A DNA stretch of 64,000 nucleotides from Eucalyptus grandis (lineage: Eukaryota; Streptophyta; Magnoliopsida; Myrtales; Myrtaceae). Every line of letters begins with the position of its first letter. The first letter of the stretch is position 1. Below are positions 48,067 to 57,882 of the stretch, piece after piece. Both the position numbers and the translations under genes were made by a program. The stretch is taken from contig NC_052621.1 of the NCBI RefSeq assembly GCF_016545825.1, positions 37,648,687-37,712,686 of the forward strand, read 5' to 3'. Under the pieces are notes generated by a model, which worked only from the letters and a program-made list of their open reading frames with translations, ran no database searches and was not told the origin of the DNA.

Positions 48067-51000
48067 ATGGCGTCATCTTCTTCTTCATTAGAGAGGACTT
48101 TGGCAACACAGCTTAGATTGGTTGGCAATGGCCTCCTCAATGCCCCTTCTTCTGTTGATGAACTCCTCACTCTTCTTGATGTATGCTGCCTCGATTTACC
48201 AATTCATGCATATGATGATTTACTGAGCCGTGCAGCTTTACTTGCATTGAAATTTCTTATTTGTGTTTCATCGGGATAAATTTGAATGCTTGGGGATGGT
48301 TGATGTTTGTTTGGGGGATGATTGATCTCCTGTCTTTGGCTTCTCATCAATTTGCTCATCAGGCATCTTTGTTGTTTTAGTTGGTTGATATATGGTAATC
48401 CATTTGGCGGTTATGCTTGTGGGCAAAGGCATCTAGTTCATATGGATAGGAGAGTGAGTTCATATAATGGCTTTCAAACTCCTTTCTAAACTATAGAACT
48501 TCGGTTTCAGCATACTTTAAACGAGTCAAACGGATTTCATCTAAGCATTACTCCTTGTACTTGGTGTTCTTTGCTGTCCACTTATCCATCTGCTGGATGG
48601 TATTCTTGTGCTACCATGAGCTTCAAGGTCAAATCTCTAGTTTTATCTTTTCCCTCCCCACTTGTTTGACCACTTAAAGGGCATACATCACCAATTATTG
48701 GAGCATCTGAGGTGGCTGTTCTCCTTCTGCGTTTCCAGAAACATTTCTCTTTAATGTTGTTTATTTAGATATAGAAACTGACTTTTGCTTTCATGTGCAT
48801 GTCCCCCCTACATAGAATGCTGAAGATGTCTTGGTGAATATGGAGCAAGAACCATCGGACTTCCTCCAGGATGCCCTTCTTCCTGTCATGAAGGGTCTTA
48901 TAGCTGAAGCTCTGTTCAAACATTGTAACGAGGATGTTAGAGTTACAGTGGCATCTTGCCTCAGTGAGATTCTGAGGATAGCATCGCCAGTGCAGCCATA
49001 TAATGACGATCAGATGAAGGTATATAAAACAAAACTCTGGAGATTTTCTAATACAATTAACTCACTCCTCTCTAGATAAAATTTTATTCTTTCACAGTTT
49101 CTTAAGTATCCATTCATGGGCAGGCAATTTTTCAACTGATCGTGGAGGCTCTTTCAAAGCTATCTCAACCCTCGACACGGAGTCATGAAAAGGCCCTTTC
49201 TATGCTGGAAACCATTGCAAGGGTCAAGGCAGGTCTGCTAATGCTTGACCTTGAATGTGAGGCACAAATTCTTCATATGTGCCAACATTTCTGGGTATTT
49301 ACTAGGTACTATTATCATCAGGAACACTTTACGCTCTTTTTTTTTTTTTTCTTTTCTTTTCTTTTCGCATAATAGTTTACCAGATATCATAAGAAAAGGA
49401 TAGCTTTCTTAATCTTTGACCAATAACAGTAGTTGATGGAAATTGTTCAGTTGAGTTGCATTTTTGTTTTCTGGAATATCACAATTTGGCTTGTCTTGCT
49501 GTCTAGTAACCTTTCTTATGACTCAAAAAATTGATATTTGTAGTTAGTTAATTGCGGATGAGTTATCGACCAAAAAAAAAAAAAATTGTGGATGAGTTTT
49601 TATGTACATCAGTGTTCATTTGTGAGTTAGCTTGCCTTTCATGATTGGATGAATCTTTTGACTATTTTACATGGTTTTGTTTTGGTGCTTTAAACCTTTC
49701 AATTTTGTTGAAGAATCTCCTGATAAACTCGATATTCTGCTTGGTGTAGCAAGGATTTTATATAAGGTGTTACACTGCTATCTTTACAAGAGAGATTGAG
49801 ATTTAGCGATATCTGTGCAAGCTCTTGACCTTAATTCTAGGGTTGGAAAAAATAATGGCACCTAAATGGCTTTCTGGTAGTTGGATTATAACTTGGCTTA
49901 ACAGTTTTGTTACGACAGACCGCAACAACACTCTTATGACTTTACTAAATGATAGTTCTCAACATCTTTTTATTTTTGACATTTTAGCATTTACCTTTTG
50001 ATACTCTCTTATTTTTTTATGGGTGCTTTTTTTTTTATTAAGGTTAAATCCATCTGCTGATGAATGCTGGGCCGTGGAACAAATAATGGCTGACATCCTT
50101 GCTGAAAGTGAAGATATCAGCTCAGATCTTCTGATCCGTCTCCTGGATAGTGTGCTCAAGGAGAATGAGGTTACTGTCAATTTTTATGTTTCTGCTGGTT
50201 TAGCTTGGTTTTGTTTTGTTCATTCTCTAATAAGAGATATACCATCTTGCAGAAAGTGTCACCTTCCAGTTGGAAATTGGGAGAGAAACTGATCTTGGAT
50301 TGTGCAGCAAAGCTGAGACCACTTAAGGGAGCACTTCATTCAATAGGCACCACTTTGGATGATTATTCTTCTGTAGTGGCTTTGCTATGCCAAAATGAAT
50401 CTACTACTCTGAATAATGCTACTAGTGGTTCTCCTGAACACGGCATCGCTGATCTCCTAGGCTCCAAGGGTTCAATACTTCCCAGGAAAAGGGAACCAAA
50501 ACCCAATTCACTCATGAGACCTGAGGAAGGTTATGTTCTTTCTTGGCTGTACAGAGAGGGTCAAACTACTGAACAGCGCCATAAAAGAAGGATCTCCATG
50601 AGCAGAACTGATCTTTCAGCTATGCCCACGGTTTCTACAATAAATGTGGAGACTTTGCAAGGTGAGGCAGCTCTGCTCCCTGTTGATCTTAGAGATCAAA
50701 AAATGAAGCTGCCAGCTGAAGGAGGAAATGACACTAGTAAAGGCACCTCAAGGGTATGATTGTAACTGTTGCAGTACACTTTTCATATGCTTATTGGATT
50801 TTATCTTATATATCTACTACATTCTTTGTCGTTATATTATTTAAGTATGCCTTCTTCAATTTTTGTTATTATCATTGTCATTATTATAAAAACGAAGTAT
50901 CTTGCAAAGCTCTGCTGAAATTTGTGTTCACAGTTATTAAAGAGCATTGGCACTTGGTTTATTTCTTACTTTTTCCTAATTGATATGTTGCATAGTCTTT

Positions 51001-52762
51001 GCACCTTTTTTTAGTTTTCATACAGTCATGTATTTCTTTAAATGACTTTCAGGAGTCTGAGGTGCTTGCTGACGGATTAATTGGTCGGAGAATAAAGGTC
51101 TGGTGGCCATTGGATGAGATGTGAGCACCCTAGGACCCTCACTTGGAATACTTTGTTTCTTTCTTGGTTGAGCATGATATTTTTCAATTCTCATCTCCTT
51201 CTTGCAATTGCTCCTGCTGTTCCTTAATTGATGGCTAGCTGCTGCCGTCACTTCAGTGATTGTCTACAGCACTAGGGTTGTTTATATCATTTTCTTCCTA
51301 TTCCTAATCGGTCATTTTACAGGTTCTATGATGGCCGAATTGAATCTTACAACCATATAACAAAAAAGCACAAGGTGAGATAACTATCATAGTCTTCAGA
51401 AGCTTCTGTAACTGTGACCTGCCATTTGTTTTGATCAGCTCAGTTAGCTTCTTGGGTGTATCTGCATATGTGGATCGGTGCTTTTTTTATCCTCAAGTCC
51501 CATCTGATAGCTAATTTTCTACAAATTATGTAATTGTTTGAGCTGGCGTCTCTTGCTCTATTTGCTGCTACCTCTTTCCTTTAATTGTGAGATCTTGCAG
51601 CTGCATTTTCTTTGATATTGTGCTAAATATATATGGCCTGATTTGGACTATAGGTTTTGTACGACGACGGGGACAAAGAAATCTTAAACCTTGAGAAGGA
51701 ACGTTGGGAGTTCATTGAAGATGATTTGCCAGATGAAGTAAGTACTCACTTTTTTTGTTTTTTGGTCTTGTAGCAAGTGTTGACTTTAATTTGTTATCAT
51801 TCCGTGTTTTGTATCATTAAGTTGGAAATAACTTCTTGCTTATGTGCTTCTTGGATATCTTGTAGCATCGACAGGTGGCTGTTAATCCCGACCCTATTAC
51901 TTCATCCGTCGTGTAAGTTTTGCCTTTTTTTGATATTTGTGCTTGCATATGTTTCTTTCTTGTCCTAATGAAACTACCTGTCTTGTTTGGTCCCGATTGT
52001 CATTATCAGAGTGAGAAAGTTGAATGGGAATGAAAGAAGTTTTCAGTCAACGAAGATATTGAACAGCAAAGATGATGTTATAAGGTTAGACTTTGATGCA
52101 TATGATTTTACGATCTTTATTGGTCGCTTGGCTCCAAGCTTATTTCTCATGTTCTTATTAGAGCCGAAGCAACCACCGGATTGCTAGAAGTTGAAGAAGC
52201 TCCAAATATGGGCAACAAAATTATAGGTCAAGGTGAGTCCAGTAATGATGAAAGCTCTGAGGACAACGTCTTTGAGTTCCGGGCACGATCAAAGGATGTG
52301 CAACTTCAAAATCATAGTACAAGCACGTCTGATGGTGACGAAAGCTCCGAGAATAATGTCTTCGAGTTCAAGGCTCGATCAAAGGATGTCCAGGTAGAAA
52401 ATCCTAATATGGGCACATCCGATGATTCGATTGCAGAAGCTAGCCTGCCAAGAGTAACCAGGGTTCGATCAAAGGATGTGCAACTCGAAAATCCTAGTAC
52501 AAGCACATCCAATGATTTGACTCCAGAAGCCAGCCCACCTAGAGCGATCAGAGTTCGGTCAAAGGATGTGCAACGCAAAAATCCTAGTACAAGCACATCC
52601 GATGATTCTACTCCGGAAGCCAGCCCACCTAGAGCAGTCAGGGTTCAATCAAAGGATGTGCAGCTAAAAAATGCTAGTTCAAGCACATCGGATGATTCAA
52701 CTCCAGAAGCTAGCCCGCCTAGACCTTGGGGACTGATGCGGAGCCAATTTCGGCATCACTAA
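48067..52762 (+). CDS. PDS5C: PDS5C-like protein, copy C, with five regular 90-bp C-terminal repeats
   Basis: Eleven exons: 48067-48180, 48816-49019, 49124-49305, 50043-50169, 50253-50753, 51053-51120, 51323-51374, 51654-51737, 51866-51912, 52010-52084 and 52162-52762. All phases agree, giving 684 aa. The exon plan is the same as copy B, and exon 5 keeps the 34 residues missing in B (GTTLDDYSSVVALLCQNES region, aligned to copy A). The linker motif is KREPKPNSLMRPEEGYVLS. The Tudor domain, about residues 388-442, is intact (RIKVWWPLDEMFYDG, HKVLYDDGDKE, ERWEFIEDD). From about residue 527 the C-terminus is five repeat units with RSKDVQ, ending PWGLMRSQFRHH. No lesion was seen, and it has probably the cleanest repeat array of the family. 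Confidence 0.9.
52287..52738 (+). repeat. Coding tandem repeat, exactly 90 bp, five units (copy C)
   Basis: The TCAAAGGATGT anchor recurs at 52289, 52379, 52469, 52559 and 52649, a perfect 90-base period. Each unit encodes a basic RSKDVQ start, an acidic Ser/Thr stretch and STPEASPPR. The last three units are nearly identical, which suggests recent amplification. Confidence 0.96.
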
Positions 52763-54275
52763 CTTGAAAGCCGGGGTGCAGGGCATGGAAAACAGCTACA
52801 GTTTGGGTAAAATGATAGGTGTAATAGATATTAAGAAGGCATTGATATGAAAGAGCTTACAATTAGGCCCATGTACAAAGATACAGAGGTTGAAATTCCT
52901 AATGTCCGGGAGCATTTAGTTATCAGCCCTTGTATAGGCATAGATTTTTTCTTGCTTTTGTAAATGTGATGATTATAGTCCTTTTCTATACAATAGAAAC
53001 GCAAGCTTGTATATGGATTGCATTCGTTTTGTCTAAAATTAAAGTTTCATTCTTTTATTGGTCATATACACTAGGAACTGAGTCGACTTCAGTCATTGCT
53101 CTCATCTCTCCCTGGTAATAAAACAAATAATGTCTGAAAAAGGATACAGCAACTCTACGTTCTCCCTCCCTCCTGCCCTCCAGCTGTTGCATGAACTTGC
53201 GGTGTCGCAGGAAAGAGGGACATGATGACCAAAAAGAGAGAGAACGAGGAAGATAGTCATCACTTCGTCCCACCCTTAATTCTCAGTTTCTTTATTTTCT
53301 ATTCTTGAACTTTACTGGTGGCTGTCTTCGACAACGTGTAATTTCAAAGAGGGAGCCAAACTCAAGAATTCGCAGGTTCTTATTCTTCGGTGATGGTACT
53401 GTATTATATCCTTTTCTCGCATTTTGCCGGTAGCTTTCTTTAATCACAGAAGATTCAGAGAGCGAGGGGATGTTAAAGAATTGCCACCCCACACGGTCTT
53501 CTTTGTTCAGTCAGATTGTCCAACGATAACATATGCATTGACGTTTTCGATAGCAGATTAGAAGTCAATCATCCATCTCGTTGATGTAGGTGGTTATATC
53601 TAGAGCTGACTTACTATCTAATTAAACGGTGAGGCTAGTGCAGAGATATAATTGTGTACTCTGTACCGTAATATATTAATGCGTCCTCTCTTTTCATCAT
53701 ATTACATCATTTTTCAATCCTTTTTCCCCTCCTGTTTATATCTTTTCATATTCACCTGCCGATCTAAATGTCACGTAGCTCTTACAAGAAAAAGTTTTAT
53801 GTGCTTGGTCTCCAAAAACATCCTCCTCTGTAAGTGCCTTGTGTGCATCAGCTGCTGCTAGTTCTTATTAATCGCAGGTTTTCATGCCAGCCCCAAGCCT
53901 AAAAGCCAAACTTCGAGTATGGCCAACCCCAGAAAAACGGGGGGAAAGCAGTTCCTCTTACTTTAGCCTCGTGCTTTGACTTTTCGGTTTAAGAATAGAT
54001 CATATGCCATATGAAATTTACTTCTGAATTATATATTACTGAGGTAATTCTCTAGAAAACTGGGTTTCTTCCTAGGACTTCAGGATAAAAACTCCATTTT
54101 ATTATACGCTTCATAATTATTCTATTTTCAAAAATAATTTCTGTTTAGAAATACTTCTTTTTCATTCTGCGCGATTTCCCATGGACTGTTAAGATGTGAA
54201 CTGGCCCATCTACTGAAAATACTAAAAGATTCAAGAGAGTCTCGTCCTCCACTCCACAGTCCCTGCTGCTCTTGC
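52763..54275. other. 3' flank of copy C and start of unit 3
   Basis: 3' UTR-like sequence to about 53,110, then diverged spacer with an alpha-form module (53,191-53,285, donor GT lost). No other gene is supported. Confidence 0.45.
53191..53285 (+). other. Lys-rich exon module, alpha form, unit 3 left
   Basis: TTGCATGAACTTGCGGTGTC followed by ACCAAAAAGAGAGAGAACG. The donor-side CAG is followed by TTTC, so the splice site is lost. Confidence 0.3.
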
Positions 54276-54390
54276 ATGAACTGGTGGCGTCTCTCAGAAA
54301 AGAGGATGACGATGGCCGTAAAAAGAAAGAAGAGAAACGATGGAGACGGTCTCGGTCGACTGCTTCGTTCCTCTCTCTCTCTGTTATCAG
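54276..54390 (+). other. Lys-rich exon module, beta form, unit 3 left
   Basis: Open from ATG to the donor CAG/GTTCGT. It encodes MNWWRLSEKRMTMAVKRKKR followed by NDGDGLGRLLRSSLSLL. Confidence 0.4.
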
Positions 54391-54519
54391 GTTCGTATTC
54401 ATCTGTGATGGTTGTCGATCCTTTTTCCTTTTTTCTCTGTTTGTCGATTGGCATTGCCAGCTTAGTTTCATCTGCGTCGGGTACTTTGGAATTTTCTCAG
54501 TTCCTTTTTCTACAAAAAA

Positions 54520-54522
<3 letters not shown>

Positions 54523-54577
<55 letters not shown>
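54523..54577. repeat. (TAA)n microsatellite
   Basis: About eighteen TAA units. They give rise to poly-Asn and poly-Ile open frames with no coding meaning. Confidence 0.95.
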
Positions 54578-55269
54578 CTATCTTAAAAGATACCACTATT
54601 CTGCTTAAATTTTGCCTTTTTTTTTGCCATTTGCAGATAAAAGTAGGCTTTTGCTACTTATTATTGATAAAGCTAAGCGGCAGACTTTTCTTTCCAGTAT
54701 GCTTCAACAAGTACGTGTGCAAGCTTAAGTTGATTTTGGACTTTTCCTATTGAGTTCGATGAATATTTTTTTTTTCTCTTTTTTTTTTCGCGTTTGTATA
54801 ACTCGTCAATGGAAGCTTCGTTGATTGCAGACCATCAGCATTTGTTTTTCTTTTCCTCTGAGCAAAAGAACTACACCCTTATAGGACTACCATGATATGA
54901 ATAATCATAATTGGATATATCTCCTTTGTGGGTTGATGTTTTGCTTCTCAAAGTTAAAAGTCAGTCCCTTCCTCTGTGGGCTGTGTTGCATATGATTTTT
55001 TTTTTCTCTGTGAATTATGACATCCCTTCTGACGGTAGTATGGATTCTGATTTTTCTCAAATGGTTCAGGAAAAGCTAATATGAGTATGTAGTTTGGCTA
55101 GTATAGTAGTATTCACTGTCCTTACACCGACCTATTATGGATAAATTTTTGGGTTGAAGTGGAGACCAAAAAGAGTCCTCCTGACCACCAGGTCAGGTTC
55201 GACTCCCAGAGTCTGCCATAACTCCTAGAGCAGAGTTCCATGACTTAGGCGGAGGAGTGGCCAAAGTTC

Positions 55270-56017
55270 AGAGTCAATGAAGATATTGAAGGACAGACTA
55301 TGATAAGGGGTTGGATTTTGATAAGCTTTATTGTACAATCTTTATAGTTCGCTTGGCTACAAACTTAAGTCCCCCGTGTTCCTTCCCAGGGCTGGAGCGG
55401 CCACCAGACTACTAGAAGTTGAAGCTCCCAACTTTGGCAACCAAAATATCAGTGGACATGAGTCTAGCGATGACTCAAGCAATGATTATAATGTCTTTGA
55501 GTGTAGGGCACGATCAAAAGATGTCCAACTAGAAACTTCTAGTATGAGGACATCTGATGATTCGACTCTCAAAGCTAGCCTGCCAAGAGCAATCCGGGTT
55601 GGATCAAAGGATTTGCAACTTGATGATGAAAGTACCGAGGATAATGTCTTGGAGTTCAGGGCACGATCAAAGGATGTCCAACTAGAAAATCCTAGTACGA
55701 GCACATCTGATGATTCGACTCGAAAAGGTAGCCCGCCGAGAGCAATTGGGGTTGGATCGAAGGGTTTGCAACTTGAAAATCCTGGAACAAGCACATCCGA
55801 TTCAACTCCAGAAGCTAGTCCTCTTAGATATATCAGGGCAAAATCAAAGGATGTTCGACTAAAAAGCACGTCCAGTGATTCAACTCCGGATGCCAGCCCT
55901 CCTAGATATATTAGGGCGAAATCAAAGGATGTCCGACTAGAAAATACATCCGATGATTCAACTCCAAAAGGCAGCCCACCTACACCTTGGGGACTGTGGC
56001 GGAGTCGGCATCGCTGA
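55270..56017 (+). pseudogene. 3' remnant of a PDS5C-like gene (last exons only)
   Basis: 55,390-56,017 is a complete equivalent of the last PDS5 exon. An acceptor (CCCAG) and the phase of copies B and C are kept, and it is open to a stop at 56,015-56,017 (about 208 residues, ending PWGLWRSRHR). Upstream, 55,270-55,303 resembles the end of exon 10, but its donor is altered (ATAAGGGGTT in place of ATAAGGTTAG). Everything earlier, including HEAT and Tudor coding sequence, is absent, and the sequence runs directly into spacer. The repeat architecture matches copy B, not copy C. Confidence 0.82.
55511..55990 (+). repeat. Coding tandem repeat, six units (remnant)
   Basis: Anchors fall at 55514, 55604, 55667, 55757, 55844 and 55922, spacings 90, 63, 90, 87 and 78. 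That is the pattern of copy B apart from one lost codon. Confidence 0.92.
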
Positions 56018-56920
56018 TTTGAAGGTCATAGTTGCGGAGCATGGGAAACAACAGCTATATTTTTGGATAGTCATAGAAGTGATGAAGCTATATTTTTGGA
56101 TAGTCATAGAAGTGATGAATCTTTAAAAGGTATCAATATACAAGAGCTTACAATTTAGGCCCCTGTACAAAATACAGCGTTTCAAGAAGTCCCTGGTGTC
56201 CAGGAGCTTTTAGTTATCAGTCCTTGGATGGACATAGATTCTTTTCTTGCTTTTGTAAATGTGAGTTGATTATAGTTCCTAGCAACAAACAAACGCAAGA
56301 ATGTAATGAGCTTTGGCTCATATTAAATTTTGTCCACGATGGAATATATATTCTTTTATTGGTCATTATTCTCATCTTTTCCCCTCCGTAATCGTGGTTG
56401 TGGATCAACAGATGATCCCTGGTAATATAGCCCGGGGCTTTGAGAATACTTCCCTACAATATGGTAATATAAATATGTACTATCTAACTTATTTTTGCAA
56501 CGATAATTTGAATTCAGTGTTCCACGCATTCTAATATGGATCGTTTAATTAGAAGGAAACCTTTGAACATTGAAAATTAGTAGCTCTTGTATTTAGTAAT
56601 TTCTCGACATGGCAAGCTGTGAAAATGTTCAATAAAAAAGAAGATATGAAAATGAAAAATAAGCAAGAACTCCTCGTAATTTTGATGATTTTCATGGTGA
56701 TTATTTTTATTAATAATCCGTAAATATTTGAATGTGATCAGTAATTTTGAAATAGGAAAAAATTTCATGTGATTGTGTATAATCAATAATAAATAAATCA
56801 TAATAACGATAGCAACTTACCGTATAATAGAAAAAAATAATTTGACCATTCGGTATAAATAGTGAAGCTTATTTATAACCCAAAATAAAAAATTCAACAC
56901 TCTCTCTCCCCAACTCTTGC

Positions 56921-57038
56921 ATGAAATAGTGGAGTCACTGAAAAGAGGAACATGATGGCCAGAAAGAGATATAAAAAAGAAAAGAACAAGGCGAAAGATG
57001 ATCATCGGTCGACGGCTTGGTTCCACTCCGAATCCCAG
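56921..57038 (+). other. Lys-rich exon module, alpha form, unit 3 right
   Basis: Contains ATGGCCAGAAAGAGATATAA and a kept CCCAG/GTTCTT junction. From that ATG it reads MARKRYKKEKNKAKDDHRST, so the basic character is shared with the beta form. Confidence 0.35.
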
Positions 57039-57524
57039 GTTCTTATTCTTTGGTGATTTATTATTTCCTTCTCCTGAATTTTACTGATAGCTCTCCTTAT
57101 TTACGGGAGATTTCAAAGAGCGAGCAAAAATCAAGAATTGCCACCCAACCCAATCATTTTTTAAATTTGATTTTGGTCTCACATTGATCATATAATTATA
57201 GTATCAAATGATTTTTCGATTTGTCAATAGAATATTACAACTTTATTTCATCAAATTGTTCGTTGATGTAATATAATTGACATATTCCATAGTGGATAAC
57301 AAGTCGGTCCATCCTTTATAGGCTACTGTATATGATTGATCTCTAACAACATCCTCTCTCATTCCCTCGCGTGCAGCACCTCAAAGTTCTTGTGAATTGT
57401 GATTTTCCACCTCACCCAGACCTACAAGCCAAACTTGGCGTAAGGCCAACACCAGAAAAAAATAGGGAGAAATGGCACAAATACATGAAAATGAAAATGG
57501 TCAACCTTGACAATAGATTAGACC

Positions 57525-57551
<27 letters not shown>
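57525..57551. repeat. Poly(A) run with flanking direct repeat
   Basis: About 27 A residues. The sequence before (ACCTTGACAATAGA) and after (ACCTTGACAACAGA) is nearly the same, so a short duplication brackets the run. Confidence 0.85.
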
Positions 57552-57555
<4 letters not shown>

Positions 57556-57763
57556 GACAACAGACCATCACCAATGTAATGTATATACACAAAACGAGGT
57601 ATTCTCAAGAAAACTGGGTTTCTTTTTTGGCCCCAAGACAAAACCACCATCTTATTATTATTGCACGTTTTCCTAGGGGCTGTGCTGCGATCCAAATCGG
57701 CCCATCTTCTACTGAAAGATTCAAGAGCCTTTCCCTCCACTCCTCCGTCTCTGCTGCTTTTGC

Positions 57764-57882
57764 ATGATGAACTTGTGGTGGCGTCTCTCGGTAAAGAGGA
57801 AGACGATGGCCAAGAAAAGAAAAAAGAGTAAAGATGGAGATGGTCTCCGTCGACTGCCTCGTTCCTTTCTCTCTATTCCCAG
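57764..57882 (+). other. Lys-rich exon module, beta form, unit 3 right
   Basis: The best-preserved form, open from ATG to CCCAG/GTTCGT. It encodes MMNLWWRLSVKRKTMAKKRK and then KSKDGDGLRRLPRSFLSIP. Confidence 0.42.

Larger units (their letters stand above)
40861..53130 (+). repeat. Array unit 2 (spacer plus PDS5 copy C)
   Basis: Same order of modules as unit 1, plus an alpha-form module at the left end. Small indels and T-tract length differences separate the two. Confidence 0.85.
56018..57763. other. 3' flank of the remnant and restart of the unit
   Basis: Closely matches 40,341-42,017, including an alpha-form module at 56,921. An A-run of about 27 lies at 57,525. No gene is supported. Confidence 0.5.

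Noticed and set aside
52287..52738. Regularly spaced repeats that might suggest a CRISPR-like array
   Set aside because: The repeat is contiguous 90-bp coding sequence in a spliced plant gene, without separate repeat and unique spacer parts.
54272..54608. Frames ending in poly-Asn or poly-Ile
   Set aside because: Generated by the (TAA)n microsatellite.
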